Assembly: GCF_026725475.1 (NCBI RefSeq)
Contig: NZ_CP109965.1
Location: forward strand, 372,001 to 436,000
Source of the DNA: Catenovulum adriaticum
GTDB taxonomy: Bacteria; Pseudomonadota; Gammaproteobacteria; Enterobacterales; Alteromonadaceae
Length of the DNA stretch: 64,000 nucleotides
Reading direction: 5' to 3'
The notes below the pieces were generated by a model. The model was not told the origin of the DNA. It saw nothing but the letters and a program-made list of their open reading frames with translations, and did no database searches. The position numbers and the translations under genes were made by a program. Below are positions 43,904-53,473 of the stretch, one piece after another. Position 1 is the first letter of the stretch. The number at the start of each line of letters is the position of its first letter.

Positions 43904-44737
43904 ATGGGTCTTTGGTTAAATCATTTACAGCATAAAAAGCATGCACAAACACAAGGCAACCCATCTATTTATACGCAAACAAAAGTGCAAAAAATAGCAG
44001 AACGGGAAACTGAGCTTATCCAGCTGGCACATCAGTTAGTCGATCAAATTGGTTTTGCTAACCTTACTATGGACAAACTAGTGAGTGCGTCAATTTACTC
44101 CAAAGGGACTATTTATAATCACTTTGGCAGCAAAGAAGATTTATTAGCTGCACTTGGAGGGTATTCGATAAGTTTTATTCTTGAGCTGATGGAAAAAGCA
44201 AGCTCGTTTCCTGGTTTAGCTCGAGAGCGCGCTTTAGCACTTAATTTTGCTTATCAACTCTATACTCAATTAGAGCCAGCGTTAAGTATGTGTGTATTGT
44301 CATGTAAAACACCCACCGTAATCGATAAAGCCTCAGCCAAGCAAATGCAGAATTTGCAAACCAAAGAAATGGAAATCTTTGAGTATATAGATCAAGTATT
44401 TAATGATGGAATTGCCGATGGCAGCTTACCGATTAACCCTGAAATTTCTCAGCAGCAGCAAATCGCTTTATATTCGTTTTCTGGTTGGGCTTTATCTTTT
44501 GGTGCCACTACTTTAGCCAGTCAAAGTGAAGCAACTTTAGGCGTCACCCGGCTTAAGCAAAATAATTTATTATTACAAAGCGTTAATTTATTATTAGATG
44601 GCATGAACTGGCAGCCTTTGTCATCACAATTGGATTATCAACAAAGCTGGGGAAACATCATTGATTTTTTCTCAGATTATACTGCTATGCTAAACGGAAC
44701 CGAACAGTCGCCACAGCGCACTGAGGAAAAACAATGA
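43904..44737 (+). CDS. TetR/AcrR family regulator
   Basis: Protein of 277 residues, longer than most TetR proteins. The helix-turn-helix is about residues 40-85 (ANLTMDKLVSASIYSKGTIYNHFGSKEDLL). The C-terminal ligand domain is not recognised. It overlaps the exporter gene by four bases, so it is co-translated with it and probably represses the whole cluster. A short inverted repeat TGAC-N5-GTCA at 43870-43882 could be its operator. The ATG at 43904 is preferred over a TTG nine bases upstream. Confidence 0.88.
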   Translation: MGLWLNHLQHKKHAQTQGNPSIYTQTKVQKIAERETELIQLAHQLVDQIGFANLTMDKLVSASIYSKGTIYNHFGSKEDLLAALGGYSISFILELMEKASSFPGLARERALALNFAYQLYTQLEPALSMCVLSCKTPTVIDKASAKQMQNLQTKEMEIFEYIDQVFNDGIADGSLPINPEISQQQQIALYSFSGWALSFGATTLASQSEATLGVTRLKQNNLLLQSVNLLLDGMNWQPLSSQLDYQQSWGNIIDFFSDYTAMLNGTEQSPQRTEEKQ

Positions 44738-47049
44738 AAAATTATATTTTAAATAGGGTTGTAGTTAAGCCAAGCTGGACATTGGTTTTAAGCTTACTAT
44801 TAGTGGTGCTGATGGCTTTTGGCGCTAGTAGCTTGTATTTTCGCGGTGATTACAAAGTATTTTTTGGCCCAGAAAACCCTCAGTTACAAGCATTTGAGTC
44901 TATGCAAAAAACATTCAGTAAAAATGATAATGTCACCATCGTTTTAGAGCCAGAGTCTGGTGATGTCTTTAACCCGAAAGTATTGGGCTTAGTGGCTAAA
45001 ATAACTGAAGATGCATGGCAGACGCCCTTTTCAACCCGAGTGGATTCAGTTACCAATTACCAACACACCGAAGCCGAATACGATGACTTAATGGTTGATT
45101 ATTTAGTATCTGAATTTTCAGATGTTGAAATCACACAAGAAATGGCTGACAAGACAAAACAAGTGGCGCTAAACGAGCCTTTATTGATTAATCGTATGGT
45201 CTCGCCATCTGGCCATGTCACTATGATAAACATCACTGTTCAATTGCCTGATAAGCTTGATCAAACTCAAGAAGTGGTTGAAATTGCCAATTTTGTTAGA
45301 GGTATCGTTGCTAAATATCAAACGGAATACCCTGATATTAATTTTCATCAAGCGGGTATTATTATGATGAATAATAGCTTTGTTGAAGAGTCAAAAGGCG
45401 ACATGATGACATTAATTCCGCTCATGTTTTTAGCTGTCTTACTCATGCTGGCTATTTTATTACGCTCGCTGTTTGCGACGTTAGCTACGCTGTGTATTAT
45501 TATCACTTCTATTGCATCTACCATGGGTATAGCTGGTTGGCTTGGCATGTACTTATCTACCGCGACCATTAATGTGCCTACCATAGTGATGACACTCGCG
45601 ATTGCTGATTGTGTGCATATTATTGCATCAATGAATTATAATTTACGGCAAGGCATGAATAAACAACAAGCGATTGCCGAGGCGTTGGAAATTAACTTCT
45701 CACCTGTGCTAATTACCAGTGCAACGACAGCAATTGGTTTTTTAACTTTCAACTTTTCAGATGTGCCTCCGCTAAGAGATTTAGGTAATTTAGTGGCTGT
45801 AGGCGTCATGTTGGCATTTGTTTTAGCTATTACTTTATTACCTGCGTTGTTAACCATATTACCAATTAAAATACCTAAGCAAACCCAAGGTGAGCTTGGC
45901 AAAATGGATAAGTTTGGTGATTGGGTTATTAATAAGCACAAAATTTTATTGCCCATTACTGCTGTATGTATTTTAGCTTCAGCTGCGTTAGTACCGCTTA
46001 ATCAAGTCAACGACGTCCCGAATAAATATTTTGATCAAGAAATTAAATTTCGTCAGGCATCTGATTTTGTCGATGAAAATTTACAAGGCGTTACCATGCT
46101 TGATTTTGAACTATCTAGCGGTGAATCGAGCGGAATTAACAACCCTAAATTTTTAAAAGCGGTGGGGGATTTTACGGCTTGGTTAAGAGCGCATGAGTCA
46201 GTCGATCACGTGGTGAGTTTGAGTGATACATTTAAACGCCTAAACAAAAATATGCATGGTGATGATACTAGTTATTATAAATTGCCAGAATCTCAAGAGT
46301 TAGCGGCGCAGTATTTATTAATGTATGAAATGTCATTACCGTACGGCTTAGATTTAAACAACCAAATTAATATTGATAAATCAAGCATGCGCGTTAGCGT
46401 GACTATGGATAATTTAGGTTCAAAAGAAATAGTAGCGATAGAACAAGCCGTTGATACTTGGTTTGAAAAAAATGCACCTTTTATTGATGTTAAGGCTGCG
46501 AGCCCTTCACTGATGTTTGCGCATATTGGTGAGCGCAACATGAAAAGTATGTTAGTGGGTAGTACACTGGCATTAGTGTTGATTTCAGGTTTACTTATTT
46601 TTGCCCTTAAATCTTTTAAATATGGTTTTATTAGCTTATTGCCAAATTTAGCACCTGTTGCAATGGGGTTTGGTTTTTGGGCTCTGTTTTCGGGCGAGGT
46701 GAATTTAGGTTTGTCGGTTGTGACCAGTATGTGTATTGGTATTGTGGTTGATGATACAGTTCACTTTTTAAGTAAATATAAACGCTCGAGAGAAAAAGGA
46801 AATAGCGCAGAACAAGCGGTACGCTACGCTTTTAGTAGTGTCGGCAGAGCCTTATGGATTACTACTTTAGTATTGTGTACCGGTTTTATGGTTCTGGCTC
46901 AATCAGCCTTTGCACTCAATGGTGATATGGGGCTATTAACAGCCGTCATTATTTTATTGGCATTAGCGGTCGACTTTTTATTTTTACCTGCGTTTTTGTT
47001 GGTATTTGATAAGACGGTTTATTCAAACAGGAGTTTAGACAATGTTTAA
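44734..47049 (+). CDS. MMPL/RND superfamily exporter
   Basis: Protein of 771 residues with the MMPL layout: a first helix (about 15-35), a large periplasmic loop, five to six helices (about 225-400), a second periplasmic loop and a last helix set (about 615-765). The helix motifs ADCVHIIASM and GIVVDDTVHFLSKYKR carry the acidic residues used for proton coupling. Relatives include HpnN, which moves hopanoids. It has no adaptor or TolC partner; instead a LolA-like protein and an outer-membrane protein follow, which suggests lipid transfer between membranes. The substrate is unknown. Confidence 0.85.
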   Translation: MKNYILNRVVVKPSWTLVLSLLLVVLMAFGASSLYFRGDYKVFFGPENPQLQAFESMQKTFSKNDNVTIVLEPESGDVFNPKVLGLVAKITEDAWQTPFSTRVDSVTNYQHTEAEYDDLMVDYLVSEFSDVEITQEMADKTKQVALNEPLLINRMVSPSGHVTMINITVQLPDKLDQTQEVVEIANFVRGIVAKYQTEYPDINFHQAGIIMMNNSFVEESKGDMMTLIPLMFLAVLLMLAILLRSLFATLATLCIIITSIASTMGIAGWLGMYLSTATINVPTIVMTLAIADCVHIIASMNYNLRQGMNKQQAIAEALEINFSPVLITSATTAIGFLTFNFSDVPPLRDLGNLVAVGVMLAFVLAITLLPALLTILPIKIPKQTQGELGKMDKFGDWVINKHKILLPITAVCILASAALVPLNQVNDVPNKYFDQEIKFRQASDFVDENLQGVTMLDFELSSGESSGINNPKFLKAVGDFTAWLRAHESVDHVVSLSDTFKRLNKNMHGDDTSYYKLPESQELAAQYLLMYEMSLPYGLDLNNQINIDKSSMRVSVTMDNLGSKEIVAIEQAVDTWFEKNAPFIDVKAASPSLMFAHIGERNMKSMLVGSTLALVLISGLLIFALKSFKYGFISLLPNLAPVAMGFGFWALFSGEVNLGLSVVTSMCIGIVVDDTVHFLSKYKRSREKGNSAEQAVRYAFSSVGRALWITTLVLCTGFMVLAQSAFALNGDMGLLTAVIILLALAVDFLFLPAFLLVFDKTVYSNRSLDNV

Positions 47050-47851
47050 AGCAAAAAAACAATCCAGCTGGCTTAAGCTGATTGTTGCATCAAGTTTGGT
47101 ATTAATAACAGCCAGTTTTGCTAGCCATGCAGAGCCAGCTAATAAAGGGCTAGAAATTGCTAAAGAACGCAAAGCCAGAGATCAGGGTTGGGGTGATTCT
47201 GAGTCAGTGTCGTTAATGGTATTAAAAAATGCCCAAGGCGATGAAAGCGTGCGTGAAATGCGCATAAAAGCATTAGAGGTACAAGGCGATGGAGATAAAG
47301 GGTTAACGATATTTGATGAGCCTAGAGATGTTAAAGGTTCTGCTTTTTTAAACTTTTCACATGTCAATAAACCTGATGATCAATGGTTATATTTACCCGC
47401 ATTAAAACGGGTAAAGCGTATCGCCTCACGAAATAAATCTGGCCCTTTTATGGGCAGTGAGTTCGCATACGAAGATTTAGCTTCATTTGAAGTCGCTAAA
47501 TATACCTATAAGTATTTAAGAGATGAAACCGTTAATGGTGAGCTTTGTTGGGTGATTGAATCTACCCCTACAGATAGATACTCAGGTTATACGAAGCAAG
47601 TCACATGGATTGACCAATCAGAGTATAGAGTGCAAAAAATTGATTTTTATGATCGAAAAAAATCATTATTAAAAACGTTAATATTTGATCAATACAAGCT
47701 GTATTTAGATAAATATTGGCGCGCACATAAAATGACAATGACTAATCATCAAACCGGTAAAAGCACAGATATGATCGCCAAAGAAATTAATTTTAAAGTT
47801 GGCTTAACAGACAATGACTTTAACCAAAATAGCTTACGCCGAGCGCGCTAA
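47042..47851 (+). CDS. LolA-like outer-membrane lipoprotein-sorting family protein
   Basis: Protein of 269 residues. A signal peptide ends at SHA/EPA (about residue 30). The mature part has the LolA_like (PF17131-type) features: SVSLMVLKNAQGDESVREMRIKALE, DDQWLYLPALKRVKRIASRNKSGPFMGSEFAYEDL and a late DNDFNQNSLRRAR. It is a periplasmic half-barrel expected to bind a lipid or lipoprotein. The start overlaps the exporter stop by eight bases, so translation is coupled. Confidence 0.85.
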   Translation: MFKAKKQSSWLKLIVASSLVLITASFASHAEPANKGLEIAKERKARDQGWGDSESVSLMVLKNAQGDESVREMRIKALEVQGDGDKGLTIFDEPRDVKGSAFLNFSHVNKPDDQWLYLPALKRVKRIASRNKSGPFMGSEFAYEDLASFEVAKYTYKYLRDETVNGELCWVIESTPTDRYSGYTKQVTWIDQSEYRVQKIDFYDRKKSLLKTLIFDQYKLYLDKYWRAHKMTMTNHQTGKSTDMIAKEINFKVGLTDNDFNQNSLRRAR

Positions 47852-47876
47852 ATAACTATTTTAAACGCTGTTTGAG

Positions 47877-47903
47877 TAGCGGGTTAAGCGACCCGCTACG
47901 TTT
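47877..47903 (+). terminator. Hairpin between the LolA-like and outer-membrane genes
   Basis: An 8-bp stem TAGCGGGT / ACCCGCTA with a six-base loop, followed by CGTTTT. It may attenuate the last gene of the cluster or protect the upstream mRNA. Confidence 0.5.
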
Positions 47904-47949
47904 TACCTTTATCTCACTCAACATTGACACTCAGTTAAACGGGCACAAT

Positions 47950-49161
47950 ATGATTAAACCAGCCGCCTTTATTTTATTAAGCATAAGCAGTTTGTTACCT
48001 TTTAGTGCTAGCCAAGCGGTAGAGTATGAATTTATCGGCTCCCTTGGCGCGCAAGGGCGTTACTTTACTGAACAAGCGAATGATCCACAGCAAACAAAAT
48101 CTCAACTTTCAGTATTTGCAGAGCCTGAATTGTATTTACAGTGGAACGATGGCGATGATTCATTTACCGCAAAGCCATTTCTTCGGGTAGATTCTGCGGA
48201 CGACGAACGAACTCATTTTGATATTCGAGAAGCGGTTTGGCTGCATGTGCAAGATGATTGGGAGCTTAGAGTTGGTATCAACAAAGTATTTTGGGGTGTG
48301 ACTGAAACGTTACACTTAGTTGATATTGTTAATCAAACCGATGGCGTTGAATCATTTGATGGCGAAGAAAAATTGGGGCAGCCCATGGTGCAGTTTTCGT
48401 TATTTAAAGACTGGGGCTATTTAGACGTTTTCATTTTGCCTTATTTCAGAGAACGAACATTTGCTGGGGAAGAAGGCCGTCTTCGAGGCCAATTTAAGAT
48501 AGATACAGACAGCGCGATATATGAATCTTCACAAGAACAAAACCATATTGATTTTGCAGCCAACTGGCGAAATACCTATGACTTTTTAGATTTAAGTCTT
48601 AATGTTTTTAAAGGGACTTCAAGAGAACCTGAATTTGTTGCTAAGTTAGATTCAACTGGTGAACCCACTGGCGAGTTAATTCCATTTTATCCTCAAATCA
48701 CCCAGTTTGGTGCTTTGGTTCAATATGTTAATGAAGCTTGGTTGTGGAAATTAGAAACGATTAACCGAGGTGGCGATACCATTGACGATTATAATGCCAT
48801 GGTGGGTGGCTTTGAATATACCTTAGTGGGGATTGGCGACTCTACGACAGATTTAGGCTGGGTGGTTGAATATGCTTATGATGAAAGAGATGCAAACGAG
48901 GTCGCGACCCAAAATGATATTTCATTAGCTGCCCGAATTGTTATGAATGACATAGATTCCACTGAAATCTTAGCGGGTTTTAGCCAAGATTTAGAATTTA
49001 GCGATAGCCGCGCTTTATTCATTGAAGCCAATACTAGAGTGGGAGATTCATCTAAACTCATTTTTGATATGTGGCTGTTTAGCGGCGATGATCCGCAAGA
49101 TATTAGCTCGCAATTTGAACAAGAGGATTTTGTGCAGCTTTCTTACGAGTGGTATTTTTAA
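47950..49161 (+). CDS. Outer-membrane beta-barrel-like protein of the exporter cluster
   Basis: Protein of 403 residues. A signal peptide ends at SQA/VEY (about residue 23). The mature part alternates polar and aromatic residues and ends in LSYEWYF, with the C-terminal phenylalanine of outer-membrane barrels. Repeated strand pairs such as WELRVGINKVFWGVTETLHLVD resemble DUF1302/alginate-export type porins. It is expected to be the outer-membrane partner of the MMPL/LolA-like proteins. The ATG at 47950 gives a proper signal peptide; a longer reading would run through the hairpin at 47877. Confidence 0.75.
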   Translation: MIKPAAFILLSISSLLPFSASQAVEYEFIGSLGAQGRYFTEQANDPQQTKSQLSVFAEPELYLQWNDGDDSFTAKPFLRVDSADDERTHFDIREAVWLHVQDDWELRVGINKVFWGVTETLHLVDIVNQTDGVESFDGEEKLGQPMVQFSLFKDWGYLDVFILPYFRERTFAGEEGRLRGQFKIDTDSAIYESSQEQNHIDFAANWRNTYDFLDLSLNVFKGTSREPEFVAKLDSTGEPTGELIPFYPQITQFGALVQYVNEAWLWKLETINRGGDTIDDYNAMVGGFEYTLVGIGDSTTDLGWVVEYAYDERDANEVATQNDISLAARIVMNDIDSTEILAGFSQDLEFSDSRALFIEANTRVGDSSKLIFDMWLFSGDDPQDISSQFEQEDFVQLSYEWYF

Positions 49162-49297
49162 TACCGCTCAAAAATAATATTTTAAATAAATGTCGGCTAG
49201 ATATAAAAATGTCATTAGGGTAAGTTAACTTGTGTTTTTATATTTACGGTTTTAGGTCTAAACTGAATGGTAACGCATTTTGATGAAGGAGCAGAAA

Positions 49298-49705
49298 ATG
49301 TCAGCTATATCGGGTTATACGATTAAAGTGATTCAACAGCGTATTGAAGTAAGAGTTTGGGGTGAGTTTGATTTAGCGTTGGCTAAACAGCTTTATGGTG
49401 AACTTAAACAAAAAGCCAGTTTAATTAGTGATAAAGACTGGGTTGAGTTAATTGATTTCTCTAAATGGCAGTTAGCCACCCCAGCTTGCTTTGAATTAGT
49501 TGAACCTTTTTATTATTGGGCAAAACAAAACGGCCTGTGCAAACGAGTTGTGATAGTGCCAGCTGGTGAAGTTAAAGGGGTAGTGCAAGAGGTAGTTAAA
49601 ACGCTTTCACCTATACCAACCTTTTATTTTGATAATTATAAGGCTGCTATGTCTACTTTATATCAGCCTGAATTCACTGCAAAAGAAGCTGCATTTGGAG
49701 TTTAA
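49298..49705 (+). CDS. STAS-like small cytoplasmic protein
   Basis: Protein of 135 residues with an alternating beta-alpha pattern (IEVRVWGEFDLALAKQLYGELK, WVELIDFSKWQLATPACFEL, RVVIVPAGEVKGVVQEVV) that suggests a SpoIIAA/STAS-like fold. There is no phosphorylatable serine motif. AAGGAG lies six bases before the ATG at 49298. It follows the exporter cluster by 136 bases and its link to it is unclear. Confidence 0.55.
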   Translation: MSAISGYTIKVIQQRIEVRVWGEFDLALAKQLYGELKQKASLISDKDWVELIDFSKWQLATPACFELVEPFYYWAKQNGLCKRVVIVPAGEVKGVVQEVVKTLSPIPTFYFDNYKAAMSTLYQPEFTAKEAAFGV

Positions 49706-50183
49706 GCTGTCTTTAATAGAATGCGGCTTGATGTCAACTTAGTTGCCAATAGCCGGAATCTTCTGGTTAATTCACATTAACTACTCATTCACCTTTTAAA
49801 GGCTGTAGCAACAAGCTAATCATTTTTATCTAATCATCTCTGATACCAGAATAATTTGGTTATTACTGTTTTTTATGGTGTATTTGGGTTTTGAGGTAAA
49901 AAGCCAATCCATATCTTAACTATCGTTCAAACTTATTTCTCAAATTTATTGTTCAAATAACGGCGTTAAACAATGGGTAGAATATTTGCTCACCCTTAAA
50001 GGTTTGCTTAGCGGTTCGGTTGGGCGGTAGCTCAATTTGCTTAGGTGCGGATCAGTCATTATTTTAAACTGATGTTAGCTGCTAAACCTCATTTTAATAT
50101 TAGGGACTCAACACTACTTGGCTACAAAAAATCGAAAGCTAACCTTGAGGTATGAGAAATAATAAGAAAAGGGACCCTTTTCA

Positions 50184-50223
50184 AAGCTACTTATATTAAC
50201 ACTGAAGTCAATACAAGTAGCTT
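50184..50223. repeat. Inverted repeat in the gap before yebG
   Basis: Arms AAGCTACTT / AAGTAGCTT with a 22-base loop, next to a GAAAAGGG / CCCTTTTC repeat at 50166-50182. The whole gap 49706-50246 contains no gene that I can support. The repeats lie just downstream of yebG on its strand and may mark its transcript end. Confidence 0.5.
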
Positions 50224-50246
50224 ATTGTGACTAAAGTATTGGCAGT

Positions 50247-50567
50247 TTAACCTATTTTAGCTTTATCAAATTTGGCGATATTGTCTTGTGTCAATTTATC
50301 TTCAATTTCGTCTACTGGCTCTGCAAAATCTAATTTGGATAGCTCAGCTGACTTGCCTTTAAATGCTTTTGCAAATAAATCTTTATTGCGCGCAATTAAA
50401 CGACCAATATCATCTAGTTGGGTTTCATTTAAACCGGGAACATTTTCATTAACTGCATTAGAAATCGCTTCTGCAAGTTCTAACATTTGATCATGTGCAT
50501 CTGCATCTTTTTTACTGGTAAACATTTTTCCGTCCCGATCACATTGCCATAGTGCTCTAACTGCCAT
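50247..50567 (-). CDS. yebG: YebG family DNA-damage-inducible protein
   Basis: Protein of 106 residues. The N-terminal MAVRALWQCDRDGKMFTSKKDADAHDQMLELAE matches the pattern of E. coli YebG (short beta strands, then FTSKKEADAYDKML). Its role in the SOS response is not defined. The ATG at 50567 is used; a GTG nine bases upstream is possible. A LexA-like site lies 69-84 bases upstream, fitting SOS control. Confidence 0.8.
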   Translation of the reverse strand: MAVRALWQCDRDGKMFTSKKDADAHDQMLELAEAISNAVNENVPGLNETQLDDIGRLIARNKDLFAKAFKGKSAELSKLDFAEPVDEIEDKLTQDNIAKFDKAKIG

Positions 50568-50628
50568 TTTATTCACCTTTAAACTGGATTAAGTTATGTT
50601 TGCTATACAGTGTATTTTTTTACTTTAC

Positions 50629-50658
50629 CAATTAACTGGTTATTTGTACAGTTAATTG
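50629..50658 (-). promoter_or_regulatory. LexA-like box within a perfect inverted repeat, upstream of yebG
   Basis: CTG-N10-CAG (50636-50651), the LexA core spacing, sits inside longer perfect arms CAATTAACTG-N10-CAGTTAATTG. The interior matches CTGTATATATATACAG at 11 of 16 positions. Its position before yebG, an SOS gene in E. coli, supports the call. The remaining gap to 50908 holds only AT-rich sequence. Confidence 0.5.
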
Positions 50659-50908
50659 TATTGGTAATTTTAGAGACTTTAATTGAAGTAAAATTAAAAA
50701 TACTCGCTGATATCCAATGATTTTTGCTTTTCGCTTAGTTTATTAGCTATGCTAATATTAACCTAATCATAGCATTGTATTGATTAAAAACGTCATTTTT
50801 GATTGAAAATTGAACAACTAAGCAATTATTCATGCGAAAAAGAAGACAACTCGGCTAAACTTATTTAAAGTTTAGGGATCTGACATTACTTAAAAACGAT
50901 TTATTCCT

Positions 50909-52570
50909 TTGGTCAAACATTCCAATATAAAAGTTGCTACAGCTGATCTTGAATCTTTATATCGTATTTTTACGGTAGCCGAAGCGCCAGATTCAACATT
51001 AGGCCAGATTGAACGTGAAATATCAGAAAACCTAGCTGGTTTTTTGAATGAACGTATTGTTGCGCGCGCAGTATCATTGGCTGATATTGAACGTGATTTT
51101 AGCTGCTCTGGTATGCCTGAAAAACCAACTTTTGTATCTGAACACACTCAATTTTTATTAGATAAACTTGTCGCGAACTCAGTTCACACTGCCGCGCCTA
51201 GTTTTATTGGTCATATGACATCTGCCTTGCCTTATTTTATGTTGCCGCTGTCAAAAATTATGATCGCGTTAAACCAAAATCTCGTCAAAATTGAAACCTC
51301 AAAAGCTTTTACACCGCTAGAGCGCCAAGTGCTAGGCATGATGCATAATTTGGTTTTTGAGCAAAACGACGATTTTTATCAAACCTATATGCATTCTGAA
51401 TCTGATTCATTAGGTGCATTTTGTTCGGGTGGTACGCTGGCTAATATTACTGCACTTTGGGTAGCAAGAAATAATCTATTAAAAGCGGATGATCAATTTA
51501 AAGGCGTTAATCGCGCGGGTTTGTTTCCGGCGTTAACACATTATGGCTATAACGGACTCGCAGTGTTGGTATCGGAGCGGGGTCATTATTCGTTAGCTAA
51601 AGCTGCAGATGTATTAGGTATCGGCCGTGATAATTTAATTGCTATACATGTCAATGGCGAGCACAAAGTGCTGGTTGATGAAATGCGGCAAGCGGCGAAT
51701 GAACTTGAAAAGCAAAACATAAAAGTGATGGCGATTGTCGGGATTGCTGGCACCACTGAAACCGGCAACGTTGATCCACTCAACGAACTTGCCGATTTGG
51801 CGCAATCTTTAAATTGCCATTTTCATGTTGATGCGGCTTGGGGCGGCGCTACTTTATTTTCGAAAAAGCACAAAGCCTTATTAAAAGGCATCGAAAGAGC
51901 TGACAGTGTAACAATAGATGCGCATAAACAAATGTATGTGCCTATGGGCTCTGGGCTGGTTTTATTTAAGCGCCCTGAGCTAGCCAGCGAGATAGAACAA
52001 CATGCTGAATATGTGTTACGTAAAGGCTCTAAAGATTTAGGCTCACACACGCTTGAAGGCTCAAGGCCAGGCATGGCAATGTTAGTTTACTCTGCACTTA
52101 AAGTCTTGGGTCGTCAGGGCTATGAATTATTGATAAACCGGAGTTTAAAACAAGCTCAATATTTTGCTGATTTAATCAATCAACAAAGTGATTTTGAATT
52201 AGTTTCAAAACCTGAGCTGTGTATTTTAACCTATAGATATGTGCCTAAAGCAATTCAGACTTTATTAGCCTCAGCCGATGAAACCTTACAAGCTGTGATT
52301 AATGAAAAGTTAGATGATTTAACCCGTTTTATTCAAAAGTGTCAGCGTGAAGCCGGTAAATCGTTTGTCAGTCGGACACGGTTAAGTAGCCAAGTTTACT
52401 CGAATCAAACCATTACAGTGTTCAGAGTGGTATTAGCTAATCCATTAACCACAGAAAAAATTCTGCAAGATGTATTAGCTGAGCAAGCTAAGTTAGCTCA
52501 ACTAAGCCAGTTTGCATTGCCAGAGTTAGCGCAGTTACTTAAAGAAAGGCAAGTGAACCATTACCAGTAA
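50909..52570 (+). CDS. panP: PLP-dependent aspartate 1-decarboxylase PanP
   Basis: Protein of about 553 residues of the group II decarboxylase fold. The PLP lysine is in DSVTIDAHKQMYVP; the cofactor aspartate is in FHVDAAWGG; SFIGHMTSALPYF is typical of PanP. PanP makes beta-alanine from aspartate for pantothenate and replaces the pyruvoyl enzyme PanD in vibrios and relatives. The frame has no ATG near its beginning: TTG at 50909 (or ATT six bases earlier) is the best start by homology, with no Shine-Dalgarno. PanC, its downstream partner, is 28 kb away. Confidence 0.88.
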   Translation: MVKHSNIKVATADLESLYRIFTVAEAPDSTLGQIEREISENLAGFLNERIVARAVSLADIERDFSCSGMPEKPTFVSEHTQFLLDKLVANSVHTAAPSFIGHMTSALPYFMLPLSKIMIALNQNLVKIETSKAFTPLERQVLGMMHNLVFEQNDDFYQTYMHSESDSLGAFCSGGTLANITALWVARNNLLKADDQFKGVNRAGLFPALTHYGYNGLAVLVSERGHYSLAKAADVLGIGRDNLIAIHVNGEHKVLVDEMRQAANELEKQNIKVMAIVGIAGTTETGNVDPLNELADLAQSLNCHFHVDAAWGGATLFSKKHKALLKGIERADSVTIDAHKQMYVPMGSGLVLFKRPELASEIEQHAEYVLRKGSKDLGSHTLEGSRPGMAMLVYSALKVLGRQGYELLINRSLKQAQYFADLINQQSDFELVSKPELCILTYRYVPKAIQTLLASADETLQAVINEKLDDLTRFIQKCQREAGKSFVSRTRLSSQVYSNQTITVFRVVLANPLTTEKILQDVLAEQAKLAQLSQFALPELAQLLKERQVNHYQ

Positions 52571-52584
52571 CTTATAAGTTGCGG

Positions 52585-53226
52585 TTATGAGTTTGACTTA
52601 CTAACACTTTTTCTAAGATCTGCCATGTAAGCGGACTCTTTTGGCACTTTTAACTCAGCTAATAACCCCTGTATATAATCATCGGGTGGCGGAAGCTGCT
52701 CAGCAAATTTCATATTGGTGCTAAAGCGAATAATTTTATCTTGCTGAACGAAGAAATACACATAGTTGTGCATATATAGCTCATCGTGTAGGTGGATTCG
52801 GCTTTTGCCTCTTAATCCTTGATATTTTTGCTGCCCAAATTCAAATGAAACTTCATCAATATCTTCTAAGCTTCGCGATTGGTAACCTTTCTCTTTTACT
52901 AATTCATCTAGGTTTTGGTAGGCTAAAACGGCCTCGTCCATTAAGATGCTGGTTTGATTTTGCCAATTAAGTTGACGGATGGGGTAGATAAAAACGTTAA
53001 AAATATCTAACTCATAAAACCGGCTTTGATAACTTAACCTTGTTCCAAATAAAGGATTATCTGACTGATCTTGCTCCATAAAAACCAGCTCCTCGGTTTG
53101 TTTTGGATAAGACAGTTGAGTTTTGTAGTTACTACTTGGTAAGGTTTGTTGATTTGCACATGAGGTTAAACTGGTTAAACTTAACGTGAGCAAAGTTAAT
53201 AGCGCAGGGACAATACGAAAAATCAA
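52585..53226 (-). CDS. Predicted lipoprotein, function unknown
   Basis: Protein of 213 residues. The N-terminal hydrophobic stretch ends in the lipobox LTSC (Cys near residue 23) followed by Ala, which predicts sorting to the outer membrane. The mature part is mixed alpha/beta with many tyrosines and no recognised domain. It converges with panP, 14 bases apart, with only the small palindrome AACTTATAAGTT between. Confidence 0.65.
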   Translation of the reverse strand: MIFRIVPALLTLLTLSLTSLTSCANQQTLPSSNYKTQLSYPKQTEELVFMEQDQSDNPLFGTRLSYQSRFYELDIFNVFIYPIRQLNWQNQTSILMDEAVLAYQNLDELVKEKGYQSRSLEDIDEVSFEFGQQKYQGLRGKSRIHLHDELYMHNYVYFFVQQDKIIRFSTNMKFAEQLPPPDDYIQGLLAELKVPKESAYMADLRKSVSKSNS

Positions 53227-53473
53227 AATTTAACTTACCTTAAATCATCATAAAACAAAGTTTAATAGTACCTAATTATAAATAAATTATCTTGTTCTAA
53301 TTGTGGCCTGTCATACAAGCTCGATAAAATAATTAGCAATCAATGGCTATATTCTGCACACTTATTGCTAATTAGCGTATACTTGCAAGTGAAGTGCTTA
53401 CCAAATTAAAGTAAGCAATGACAATGATTAAATAACTAAAATTAAATAACCAAAAGAGAAACATACCTAATTA

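Noticed and set aside
49706..50246. Possible gene in the 541-base gap before yebG
   Set aside because: No frame with a start, ribosome site and plausible composition; only short inverted repeats are visible.
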